10,530 nucleotides of DNA, taken from Euperipatoides rowelli. Taxonomy: Eukaryota > Onychophora > Udeonychophora > Euonychophora > Peripatopsidae. This document shows, in pieces, positions 1 to 7,041 of the stretch. The first letter of the stretch is position 1; the number at the start of each line of letters is the position of its first letter. The stretch lies in assembly GCA_003024985.2 (NCBI GenBank), contig PXIH01S0000998.1; one strand, 5' to 3'. The translations under genes were made by a program, and so were the position numbers. The notes under the pieces were generated by a model. It was given only the letters and a program-made list of their open reading frames with translations. It had not been told where the DNA came from and made no database searches.

Positions 1-58
1 TAAAGTATATATACTGTATGTACAGTATATAGGCCTATACTATATACAGTACATACTG
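1..58. repeat. Imperfect TACTGTA-rich palindrome
   Basis: The window opens with a purine/pyrimidine-alternating palindrome. The left side (TATATACTGTATGTACAG...) pairs with the right side (...CAGTACATACTGTGTATA) over about 24 bases with about three mismatches, centred near AGGCCTAT. A related short motif, ATATATACTGTATATACC, recurs near 10252-10269. It is probably a decayed AT microsatellite or the end of an inverted-repeat element cut by the window edge. No gene is implied. Confidence 0.6.
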
Positions 59-780
59 TGTATACATATTTTAAATAGCCCATGTGTTAAGCATTTTAAT
101 TAACCATAACAATTTAATTTCAACAAGAAGTAAACTTGTTTTTTAAACTTGAAAATTATCACAAGGACTTTTTTACCCCCTTGGCCATGGTCTGGAACAT
201 TACAGGAAGGGAGACATTAAGAAGTAATTATCCAAATGTCTTTGTTTACTTCGTGACTGGGGAAAAAGCTAACTGATTAAAATGCTTATGAATAAAAGTA
301 AAAAAAGGAATTAATTAATTTTTTATTTTTCAATTTGTTTGCTTTTTTTTTTTTTTGAGGGATGTGGGGGTGTGTGGGAGAGGTGTCTAAGACAAAGGAC
401 CTGTAAGAGCAATGATATTTATCAATGAATGTCCTACATTTTTATTGTCATTGTGTTTAGCATTATTTTTGTTGTTATTATTTTCTATAATAAATTAAGT
501 TCAAATGCTCATGCTAGCATTGTAATTTTTTTAATATAAAACAGTCTTTTTCAAAAATTCTGCATACAATATTATTTTATTGTAGATAAATTTTATTTTT
601 TCATTTTGTAAAATCAGTTCCAGACACTGATATTTGTAGATTTATAGTTCAGAAATATGCATGAAACTATAAATTTTTAATGAAATTTATTTTATTTAAA
701 AATATAAAAAAAGGGAAATGAAAATTTTCTTAATAGATTATAGACAAGTGAAAACTAATTGATACCCTGTTTATAAAGAT
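59..780. other. AT-rich non-coding stretch
   Basis: I see no exon, RNA gene or convincing element here. It is AT-rich with homopolymer tracts (a long T run near 341-355), a short G/T-rich patch (about 358-385), and AATAAA-like strings typical of background at this composition. No open frame of useful length exists on either strand. Confidence 0.6.
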
Positions 781-1412
781 GATCTTGTCAGAGATAATTA
801 TGATGTCATGTCTTTTGTCTATAGCACAGCTCATCATATTCCATCAACTTCCCTTATGTTCAAACAGCCTCCAGTACATACCAAATAAAAAGACCTTGCC
901 AGAGTGTGATTTCATGTCTTTTGCTTCGTAACTTTGCTCCTTTTGTTCCCCAAACTTACTTTATTCAATCATCATCTGGTGCATTCCAAACAAGACCTTG
1001 TTAGAGACATGATGTCAAGCCGTTTGTTCATAACTCATCTCCTCATGTTCCTTCAACTTCCTTATGTTCAGTCATTCTCTGGTACACATCAAACAAGAAG
1101 ACCTGCCATAGACAATGTCATACCCATTTGTACTTTAACTTAGCTCATGTTGTCTTGCCTACTCTTGTGTTCAATCACCCTTCGGCACATATCAAACACT
1201 TTTACAGAGACAATATCAAGCTCTTTGCTCCATAACTTAGTTCCTGTTCCCTCAACTTCCCGTATTTTCAATCAGCCTCCTGTACATATCAAATAAAAAG
1301 AAGACCTTGCTGGAGACATCATACATGGTATACCTTTTGTTCCTTAACTTAGGTCCTAATGTTCCCTCAATCTTCATTATGTTTACTCAGCCAATGGTGC
1401 ATACCGAATAAA
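781..1412. repeat. Decayed tandem array, about six units of ~105 bp
   Basis: Six head-to-tail units begin near 781, 892, 994, 1100, 1200 and 1303. Most open with a version of GACCTTGCCAGAGACAT; the fifth opens with a decayed form. They pass through CTTTTGTTCCATAACTTAG and CCCTCAACTTCC, and end with a version of GGTACATATCAAATAAAAA. Unit lengths are about 100-111 bp and copies differ by many substitutions and small indels, so the array is old. It ends where the next element's terminal repeat begins. A 69-codon open frame (934-1143) runs across units 2-4 but is not conserved between units, so I treat it as chance. The array is minisatellite- or satellite-like; no function is evident. Confidence 0.85.
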
Positions 1413-1562
1413 TGGCGGTTGCAAATTTATTAGTCATTCCAAATTGATTATTTAGATTAGAGATGGGCACTTAATTATCTATTCACTTACTATAATTCAA
1501 TTCGGGTTCAAGGTAAAGTATTAGGATGCTTGATTAGACTAATACGTTAGCAACTGCCATTT
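1410..1562. mobile_element. Small terminal-inverted-repeat (MITE-like) element
   Basis: A 26-bp sequence at 1410-1435 (AAATGGCGGTTGC...ATTAGTC) is the reverse complement, 22 of 26 matching, of 1537-1562 (GACTAAT...GCAACTGCCATTT). The enclosed DNA is about 100 bp, AT-rich and non-coding. The total length of 153 bp and the terminal inverted repeats fit a non-autonomous DNA transposon. I could not identify a clear target-site duplication, and its left end abuts the tandem array at 781-1412, so the exact boundary is uncertain. A chance inverted repeat of this quality is unlikely but possible. Confidence 0.55.
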
Positions 1563-2160
1563 GTTAGCTATACACTGGAAGCCGATCAAACATAAGAAAG
1601 ATAGAGATAAGAAAAATAATCTGATGAGGTTAGTTAGAGGATGATGTCATGGACCTAGCAAGTGTTTAGAATGTTTTTTTCCCCTCTGTGACACCATTGT
1701 TTTTCTTTCTTATCCATGACCTGACAGTTAGGTCTATAATAATTTTGCTAATTTTGTAAGTTAGAATTCTCATTACCATTTACAACTTTAACTAATCTTT
1801 AAATTCCAATTTTAGCCAGATAAACTAAGAATATTGTTAGCTTATAATTATAAAAAACGAAATGACAGTATGGAAATATTAAATAATTTAATTTTGCCTT
1901 CATTTAAAGCTGATATAAACTTGGGACTAAAATTTTGCATAAGATATGAATATGTGCTAACATTGAACCTCATCTTCAGCCGGATAATCTTCCAAGTCAG
2001 TATTTCGTCCAAATAATTAGCGTTAATATAGGAATTAAAGAAATTTAAAAAAAAAAGTAAAAATCGATTCTAAACTCTAATCTTATACGCTAATAATTTA
2101 TTGAAATAAATAAATGCATCATAAGTTTGAATTCACACTATCATACACTAGCCAATAAAC
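1563..2160. other. AT-rich non-coding stretch
   Basis: I find no supportable gene. An open frame of 60 codons at 1834-2016 (+) has a non-ATG start, no recognisable motif and no flanking splice or promoter signal that distinguishes it from background, so it is not annotated as coding. The stretch carries short T and A runs. Confidence 0.5.
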
Positions 2161-2325
2161 TAACAAAAGGACTAGGATTGTCATTATAATAAAATAAATG
2201 ACAACTCGTATTAAGGCTAACTTTTGATCCTAGGTCTTCAGTTTGGCCATCTTTAAGTTAATATGTCATTCAAATGATCTAACAAAAGGATTAGGTTGTG
2301 ATTATTATAGAAGAAATAATTTGAT
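2161..2325. repeat. Direct repeat pair, 119 bp apart
   Basis: TAACAAAAGGACTAGGATTG at 2161 recurs in altered form (TAACAAAAGGATTAGGTTG) at 2280. Homology extends for about 45 bases into a TCATTATAATA...AAATAA-like tail. The offset of 119 bp suggests two units of another decayed tandem duplication. No coding content. Confidence 0.55.
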
Positions 2326-2350
2326 AGAAAATAGAGAAAGATGGGTGCGG

Positions 2351-2624
2351 GATTTGTGGCTCAGTAACGCATAATAATATTTACCAGTGGTTAGTCTGGT
2401 AGGAATCACTCCAAACAGTTTAACGGCAACCGCACCATCTATTTTAGTACGACCTTTGCTTGTAATGGGGCTTATTATGATTTATTTAGTAATAAATATA
2501 ATAAGCCCCATTACAAGAAAGGCCATACTAAAATAGATGGTGCGGTTGCGGTCAAATTGTTTGGAGTGATTCCTACCAGACCAACCACTGGTAAATATTA
2601 TTATGTGTTATTTAGCAACCAGCC
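2351..2624. repeat. Long near-perfect palindrome (foldback element)
   Basis: The left arm (about 2351-2486) and right arm (about 2491-2624) are reverse complements separated by only four bases (TAGT). Over the inner 127 bp I count nine mismatches and two 1-bp gaps, about 91% identity. Identity falls off outside roughly 2351 and 2624. Shared blocks include TTTACCAGTGGTT, GGTAGGAATCACTCCAAAC, CGCACCATCTATTTTAGTA and TGTAATGGGGCTTATTAT. The arms are less AT-rich than their surroundings. I see no reading frame and no clear target-site duplication. This may be a foldback/MITE-type transposon or an inverted duplication. A transcript would form a hairpin of about 130 bp. Confidence 0.9.
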
Positions 2625-2954
2625 ATTGATTACTGTATCTGGTATTGTCTTTGGAATAAACAGTTTAGATTCCAGCTCCAGTGAGTTTTTCTTTCACCTA
2701 TATGGTGCTCTTCTGGGCTCAAGGAGATGACATCTTACAGGTACCAGTAGCCGAGCAGTTATCACACAGCCTAGGAGAGACGTATATATAAATACACACA
2801 TACACATATACTTAAATTCACACAGTATACATGTACAGTGTATAACATTGTATTTTGTTTAACTATCATTGTAAAAGGGTCTTAATATTAAATATAAACG
2901 ATTTTACATTGTCTTAACACAATTTATTTTTCAATTCATGTTACTGAATGTGGA
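2625..2954. other. Region upstream of the first visible exon
   Basis: This stretch should be intron or promoter-proximal DNA of the gene that begins at 2973. It contains a TATA-like TATATAAATA (about 2784-2793), a CA/TA-rich microsatellite patch (2780-2850) and AT-rich filler. A donor-like CAG-GTACCA lies near 2740, but nothing supports an exon ending there. No first exon can be assigned. Confidence 0.4.
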
Positions 2955-2972
2955 TTTTTTTTTTTTTTACAG
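2955..2972 (+). promoter_or_regulatory. 3' splice site preceding first visible exon
   Basis: A run of 14 T followed by ACAG is a textbook polypyrimidine tract plus acceptor. It means the exon at 2973 is internal or second, and at least one more 5' exon lies upstream. It also argues against the apparent ATG at 2938, which would fall in the intron. Confidence 0.75.
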
Positions 2973-3172
2973 TTTAAATTATTTAAAGGTTATGATGTCT
3001 AAATCTGTTGCATCTGACGGTCCAAAGTCACAAACCAGTGGTGGCATTGACAAAAAACGATTAAATGAATCCAGCCCATCAAAGTTAAAAGCTGTTAATC
3101 AAAAGAAAGATCCACCAAACGTAGAATTTCTGCTTAAACAAGTTTATTTTGCTCATCGGACAAAAGTGAAAG
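2973..3172 (+). CDS. Coiled-coil protein, exon with likely start codon
   Basis: First visible exon of an unrecognised gene. It runs from the acceptor after the T tract to the donor AAAG|GTAAAG. The most likely start is the ATG at 2992, followed at once by a second ATG at 2995. The -3 base of the first is G, a favourable context. There is no in-frame stop between 2973 and 2992, so coding could also continue from an upstream exon. From 2992 the exon encodes 60 complete residues and the first base of residue 61 (phase 1). Residues 1-40 are rich in Ser, Lys, Gly and Pro and look disordered, with basic clusters (DKKR near 20-23, KK at 38-39). From about 42 the pattern becomes helical (NVEFLLKQVYFAHR...VK) and leads into the coiled coil of the next exons. 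The family is unknown to me. No signal peptide or membrane segment is seen. Confidence 0.75.
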
Positions 3173-3613
3173 GTAAAGTGGAATATATTTCATTTGACTT
3201 TTTATTTTACTTGGGCTTAATATTTCATTGATTTCATATACTTACTGAAATCCTTCTTGTATTCAATCGTGTGTGAGGAGAAACACAATTTTATATGAAC
3301 AATTGAACATAAATAAGATAATCAAAGCATGATTTTACTCAATAGCGCTAATACGTTCAAATCTTGAAAGAGATGGCAAAAGATTTATGTACCAATTATG
3401 AGTACAATGAACTCTGAACTCATTAAATGGATTTGTCGCTGATTTCTTCCTCTTATCTGAACAAAAGAGGACCTCTCCAAAGTAAACAAAAAGCCTAAAT
3501 GTGTGGCAAGCACCCATTTCAAATAGAGACCCGATCAGGCAGGAGTTTATCACTCTCATACCCGATATGAAGATCAAACAAACAAAAAATATGGTTGATT
3601 TATTTTTTTAATA

Positions 3614-3739
3614 TCTGTTGATGAAGCCGAGATAGATGATCTTGCCTGCACCAGTTATGCTGAGAAATCTATTTCTTTCTTGTCTTTTTCAACGGTTGCT
3701 ATAGAAACTATTTCTTCTACTTCAAGGGATGATGATTAA
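3614..3739 (+). pseudogene. Short coding-like relic followed by AATAAA
   Basis: A 41-codon open stretch on the + strand, ending in TAA at 3737-3739, reads as a plausible acidic protein fragment (SVDEAEIDDLACTSYAEKS... ending TSRDDD). Its composition is less AT-biased than the surrounding intron. There is no ATG, an in-frame TGA lies at 3596-3598, and no AG acceptor occurs between that stop and the start of the coding-like stretch, so it cannot be a normal exon of the host gene. An AATAAA hexamer follows at 3756-3761. It may be a fragment of a transposon ORF or a processed copy. Chance is not excluded. Confidence 0.25.
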
Positions 3740-3907
3740 GCTACTCGTTTTTCATAATAAAGTGTTTATGATGCTTCTTATTTTGGTAAACAGTTTAATC
3801 ATGTTAACTTATACTCTACATGGACTTATAAATTTAAATTGTATTGTATCCTAGAGTAAATGCATGTTATTTTTTATAATTTTTATCAAAATGGCGGGAA
3901 CAATTGT

Positions 3908-4056
3908 TGCACCACTCTTCCCACCCCCCACCCTCAACTAACCTGCTCTCCTCCTCCTTGCCCCAGAATCATATCGATTGCTGAAAGATTTCCGGGTGTC
4001 CATAATTTATTTAACTGATTAATAAACTCGATACAGAAGAAACAGTTATCTACACA
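3908..4056 (+). mobile_element. Short solo-LTR-like element 1
   Basis: A 149-bp segment with TG...CA ends (TGCACC...CTACACA) is flanked by the 4-bp direct repeat TTGT (3904-3907 and 4057-4060). It contains a C/T-rich upstream half, an AATAAA polyadenylation hexamer at 4021-4026, and a 30-base tail CTCGATACAGAAGAA...ACACA. The tail matches the tail of a second element at 4744-4895. LTRs of retroviral-type retrotransposons have TG...CA ends, an internal poly(A) signal and 4-6 bp target duplications, which is the basis for the call. The length is short for a gypsy-type LTR and nearer to miniature LTR elements. No internal retrotransposon coding is nearby, hence a solo-LTR interpretation. It lies in sense orientation with the host gene. 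Confidence 0.4.
3967..4022 (+). other. Candidate alternative terminal exon
   Basis: A strong pyrimidine tract (3941-3964) ending CCCCAG gives an acceptor at 3966. Spliced to the phase-1 donor at 3172, the sequence continues in frame for 18 codons (ESYRLLKDF... ending YLTD) to TAA at 4020-4022. That stop overlaps an AATAAA at 4021-4026, and a GT-rich stretch (TTGTTTGT) follows at 4057. All parts of a last exon with intronic polyadenylation are present. It would truncate the protein before the coiled coil, at 78 residues. The exon would lie inside LTR-like element 1. This is inferred from signals only; there is no transcript evidence. Confidence 0.3.
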
Positions 4057-4514
4057 TTGTTTGTAAACTCACACTTGTATGCACTGTTACAAGTGCATAA
4101 ATGACTTAAATTTCTTGAGGGGTGTACTTGCTTGGTGATCTTTTTTTTTTATGTTTGTAGTTTTGAAATATGATGTCACTATATGTAAGCCTAATCCATG
4201 ATACCATTTATTTTAATAAGTTCCTAGCATTTCCAAATTTGATCAGAGTAAGTGTGACTCGTTAAAAAACGGAAGTTTGAAGGAATTTAGAGTTTATCCA
4301 TAGTATGTTTGCATGTTTATTAGCATTACATGACTAAAAATCAAAGTTTTCCGATAAATATCTTAGTCAGTCACCCCATTTTAATCGTAAATGAATGATA
4401 CATGCACACAGTCAGCATTTTACAATATGTATTATGTATGAGGATACGATGTAAGTGTTTTATTATTTATTAATTGTATGCATTCGTTTGTGTATTCAGA
4501 ATGTTTTTAGTTTA

Positions 4515-4556
4515 GTTTATGACGTGCTTGTTTTAATTAGTAAAGACGTCATAAAC
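4515..4556. repeat. Perfect 11-bp inverted repeat with CRE-like half sites
   Basis: GTTTATGACGT (4515-4525) and ACGTCATAAAC (4546-4556) are exact reverse complements separated by 20 bases. Each carries TGACGT/ACGTCA, the core of the cAMP-response (CREB/ATF) half site, and the right copy reads GACGTCA. It could be a paired bZIP site or the termini of a tiny element. In intronic AT-rich DNA, regulatory use is only a suggestion. Confidence 0.5.
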
Positions 4557-4611
4557 AATTCTATTTTCCTGAATGCATGGCTAATGCTAATTAGCTAAAC
4601 ATTTATTATTT

Positions 4612-4635
4612 GTAACACATTTAAATATGTGTGTT
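4612..4635. repeat. Short palindrome
   Basis: TAACACATTTAAATATGTGTGTTA is almost self-complementary (ACACAT/ATGTGT arms around TTAAAT). It sits just before the GC-rich block of the intron. It may mark an element boundary, but its AT composition makes chance plausible. Confidence 0.4.
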
Positions 4636-4679
4636 AATTTAGCCATAAAGGCTGTTACTTTTGTTGTACGTTTGTCTTT

Positions 4680-4743
4680 GCCTAGGGGAGTGGCTCTCGC
4701 CAACAACTTTGACGGAACCAGCTCCCTTACGATCGACCCTCCA
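4680..4743. other. GC-richer island with stem
   Basis: In an otherwise AT-rich intron, this block is much richer in G and C. GGGAG-TGG (4686-4693) can pair with CCA-g-CTCCC (about 4718-4726), giving an 8-bp stem with one bulged base. A 60-codon open frame (4627-4809, +) crosses it but has no recognisable protein features. The block directly precedes LTR-like element 2 and may be part of a larger, more decayed LTR. Confidence 0.4.
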
Positions 4744-4895
4744 TGGAATGTACATAGTTTATGTATGATTTTATTGCAACACGTTAATGCGGCAAAGCCA
4801 GCCGATTAACGTATACTGTATAAATAGTTTATCACCATTGTAATATATATTTAGTTTGTAAATAAAACCTCAACAGAAGAACTTTTTGAATAACA
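4744..4895 (+). mobile_element. Short solo-LTR-like element 2
   Basis: This 152-bp segment starts TGGAATGTAC and ends GAATAACA. It is flanked by the 4-bp direct repeat TCCA (4740-4743 and 4896-4899). It has a TATA box (TATAAATA, 4819-4826) and AATAAA at 4861-4866, 35 bases from the end, against 36 in element 1. The AATAAA-CCTCA-ACAGAAGAA block aligns with AATAAA-CTCGAT-ACAGAAGAA of element 1, while the upstream halves differ. TATA then poly(A) signal then TG...CA ends is LTR architecture. Uncertainties are the short length, only four flanking bases, and an alternative left boundary further upstream. Confidence 0.4.
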
Positions 4896-5123
4896 TCCAT
4901 AATTATTATTTATTTACTTCCTCTACCGTCAAATATATTTCCTCTCCGCCTGCAACAATTTTACAATGGAAACGAAATTTAATATTATTGCACGAATAAT
5001 ATTTTTAATTTTATTATCGTTACAATATACATCGTATATTTTCAGTAATTGTCATTGGGTTAATATTTTCATTGCCTACATTATTGAAACTTAATTTTTG
5101 TGTTATTTTATGTATATTTACAG

Positions 5124-5187
5124 ATTTGGAAAATTCTCTGGCTATCAGTAAACAACTCGTGAAAAATCTCCAAGAAGAAATTAAGGG
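5124..5187 (+). CDS. Coiled-coil protein, exon 2 of those visible
   Basis: This 64-bp exon lies between TATATTTACAG and the donor AAGG|GTATGG. Joined to the previous exon it completes Asp61 and encodes residues 61-81 (DLENSLAISKQLVKN...EEIK) plus two bases of Gly82. Hydrophobic residues fall at 3-4 spacing (Leu62, Leu66, Val73, Leu76, Ile80), the a/d pattern of a coiled coil. Both ends agree in phase with their neighbours (phase 1 in, phase 2 out). The exon is too short to be seen as a stand-alone open frame; the call rests on splice sites, phase and heptad continuity. Confidence 0.75.
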
Positions 5188-5239
5188 GTATGGTCTCATA
5201 ATATATCTATTTTATTTTTAGTTTTATAAATTATTCTGA

Positions 5240-5401
5240 GCCGTAGAAGAAGAAAAAAATGCATACATTTCAAATATTTACACTAAATGGAATGAGGGAA
5301 CTAAAGAGGTGTCAGAACTATCACCTGCGACCAGTGAAAAAAATTATCAAAAAATACTTAACAAATGTAGCAAAAGTTATTCAAAGGATGGTATACACTA
5401 G
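5240..5401 (+). pseudogene. Coding-like relic in intron 2
   Basis: A 53-codon open stretch ending in TAG (5399-5401) reads as a plausible hydrophilic protein fragment (VEEEKNAYISNIYTKWNEG, then a segment containing SPATSEKNYQKIL). It lacks an ATG. The available AG acceptors at its 5' edge give the wrong phase relative to the exon ending at 5187, so it is not a usable alternative exon of the host gene. I suspect a fragment of a transposon or retroposed ORF but cannot name the family. Chance is a real alternative. Confidence 0.22.
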
Positions 5402-5502
5402 AATGAATGGTTTATTATTATTATTGTGTTTGTTAGTTTTCGTATTAATTCGCTTGTGGAAAGGAATAGCTGATTTAAGTTTATGTAAATTGTTTACTAT
5501 CG

Positions 5503-5537
5503 TAGCACGGCCTTTATAATTTAATTATAATGTGCTA
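5503..5537. repeat. Inverted repeat TAGCAC...GTGCTA
   Basis: TAGCAC (5503-5508) pairs with GTGCTA (5532-5537), and inside lies TTATAATT-T-AATTATAA (5514-5530), a perfect 8-bp palindrome with a 1-base centre. The hairpin has an asymmetric internal loop. Its AT-rich centre makes it weak evidence for function. Confidence 0.45.
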
Positions 5538-5638
5538 TTATCGTAATCTGATCAACTTCCTTTACACCGACAAATTAATAAGTTTGACAGTTCTTAATAT
5601 TTGTCTTTCTTGCTAGGGTGATTTTTGCCACTACCGAC

Positions 5639-5700
5639 ACAAACTGTATTTTTCATGTTTTTATAGGGCTGGCTGGCAGGAGCCAGCCCAAGCAGTTTGT
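5639..5700. repeat. Nested GC-rich hairpin
   Basis: GGGCTGGCT (5666-5674) and AGCCAGCCC (5681-5689) form a perfect 9-bp, mostly G-C stem around a 6-base loop (GGCAGG). Outside it, ACAAACTG (5639-5646) and CAGTTTGT (5693-5700) are again exact complements. This gives a nested inverted repeat with an asymmetric internal loop of 19 and 3 bases. Such G-C pairing is rare in this AT-rich window. It may be the core of a small element or a structured intronic RNA. The stem is too short and too asymmetric for a typical microRNA precursor. Confidence 0.6.
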
Positions 5701-6177
5701 CAACATCTTATGTTAGTCTGTAGCATTATCTTGTGATGGGGCTTGTTTTATTTATATTGTTTTTCAGAAAGCTAATGAGATATTATTTATTAGGGTCTTG
5801 TTTTTGAATAAACTATTGATTCCAGTAGAAGTCTTGTCTCCTTATTAAATGTAGCGAAACCTTGAGGATTCCTACAAAAACTAGTATGGTATTTGGTAAT
5901 ACCTGCTTCAGATTAGTTGTTTTGCATGCAAATATGGCAGACCCTTTCACCTAAAAATATCATTAACTTATATAGTTATTGGGAATTGTTTCATTATATT
6001 ATTAAATAGTGACACGGTGGCTATCCATATATGTACATTGCTGCATCAAAACCTATTTTATGGGCTAAAAGTTTAAAAAAAAATTTTTTTGACTTCGGAG
6101 AAATAATAATTTACTGTAACATAAAATTGGATAATCATTTCTTGTAAATATCGTAAGTGAATGAGGTGAACAAGAGG

Positions 6178-6342
6178 CATAAAACTTGTTTCAGCACATC
6201 AATCTCAAGTGATTAACATTTTGTGGTTCTCTAATTTTATCTTAGTGAGCTGTGAAAACATTCATAAAACATGTTTCAACAATGAATCTCACAAGTGATT
6301 TTGCTATGACAATATTCTCTTCTTTTATCTCAACCTGTTATA
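6178..6342. repeat. Two-copy tandem duplication, 85-bp period
   Basis: CATAAAACTTGTTTCAGCAC at 6178 and CATAAAACATGTTTCAACAA at 6263 begin two units. Both continue with AATCTCA-AGTGATT, a middle that is TTCTCT-like and TTTTATCT. The units are diverged by point changes and small gaps. It is an old local duplication with no coding content. Confidence 0.65.
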
Positions 6343-6494
6343 AAAGCAGAACCATAATATTTGATTTTGACTCTCCTCAACATCGATTGCTTTGCGTTCT
6401 CATCTAGATTCATTATAAAACTCCAATTGACATTCTTAAGTCTTTCTCAGGAGTGTAAATTTGTATTATCAAAAATATTATCACAACCCATTTT

Positions 6495-6768
6495 TTTCAT
6501 TCATGCTTTAACAGCATCATAATTATCAAATTATATTATATGGGCTGGAGAGTGAACAAAGCAAATGGTAGCCTAGATGACCTCTTGTTTCATTCATGCT
6601 GTTTTAACATCGTAATTGTTAAAAGATATTATGAGGATTGTTGAGTGACCAAATCATATGGTGGACATCCTCTTTTGTTTCGCCAACGCTTTTGCTAACA
6701 TCATAATTATTATAAATTATATTATGTAGATTGGAGAGTGATCAAATAAATGATGATAACCTGTTTAT
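6495..6768. repeat. Three-copy tandem array, 90-93-bp period
   Basis: Units start near 6495, 6588 and 6678. Each contains TTTCATTCATGCT-like sequence, AACATCATAATTAT, a TATATTATGTAG-like segment, GATTGGAGAGTGA-CAAAT and a terminal CCTCTTG-like segment. Copies differ substantially, so the array is old. It follows the 85-bp duplication, but I see no clear common ancestor between the two units. Confidence 0.75.
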
Positions 6769-7041
6769 TAGCCTAAATTCAAATCCATCCTTCTGATAAT
6801 ACCCACATCTATAGCCAATTAACCTAACAAGAGATTAATAATAGTGAGTAGAATTAAAGAAATGTTTTTGTTTTCATCACTTCCCATAATCCTTAGTATT
6901 TCCATTATTTCCTTAAAAATTTATGTTTGATTTACAGTAGCTACACATTTTTTATTTACACGATAATTTTCAAGAACAGAACCCCAGCCTAAATCAAGAA
7001 TGAACCGTACTGTGATATTAGCATACTAGCAAAAAAAGCCT

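Larger units (their letters stand above)
3173..5123 (+). other. Intron 1 (1,951 bp)
   Basis: The intron is bounded by AAAG|GTAAAG and TATTTACAG|ATTTGG. The phase-1 donor joins the next exon to make an Asp codon. Apart from the elements listed separately, it is AT-rich. An 80-codon open frame on the minus strand (3335-3577) shows no motif I can name and has no supporting signals, so it is left unannotated. 4060-4510 holds nothing that I can identify beyond short T runs. Confidence 0.75.

Noticed and set aside
934-1143. 69-codon + strand open frame
   Set aside because: It lies across units 2-4 of the decayed tandem array, begins at a non-ATG codon and is not preserved in other units.
1834-2016. 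60-codon + strand open frame
   Set aside because: Non-ATG start, no motif, no splice or promoter context; expected by chance.
2351-2370. tRNA-like A-box (GTGGCTCAGT) suggesting a SINE head
   Set aside because: No matching B-box at the proper distance, and the segment is simply the outer end of the long palindrome.
2690-2742. Possible first exon ending at CAG|GTACCA
   Set aside because: Only a weak donor; no promoter, start codon or frame evidence links it to the gene.
2938-2990. Upstream ATG extending the exon-1 frame with a Phe run
   Set aside because: The Phe run is the polypyrimidine tract of the 3' splice site ending at 2972, so this part is intron.
3173-3231. Read-through of the exon-1 frame past 3172
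   Set aside because: A good GTAAAG donor follows codon 60 and the read-through is hydrophobic AT-rich sequence; phase-matched exon 2 continues the coiled coil instead.
3335-3577. 80-codon minus strand open frame
   Set aside because: No recognisable domain, and no splice or promoter signal. A transposon remnant is possible, but nothing specific supports it.
4627-4809. 60-codon + strand open frame
   Set aside because: Overlaps a GC-rich block and LTR-like element 2; the composition does not look like a conserved protein.
5259-5519. 86-codon + strand open frame with a Leu/Val-rich, membrane-like stretch
   Set aside because: The hydrophobic part comes from a (TTA)n run and AT bias; the more protein-like reading of the same DNA is in another frame.
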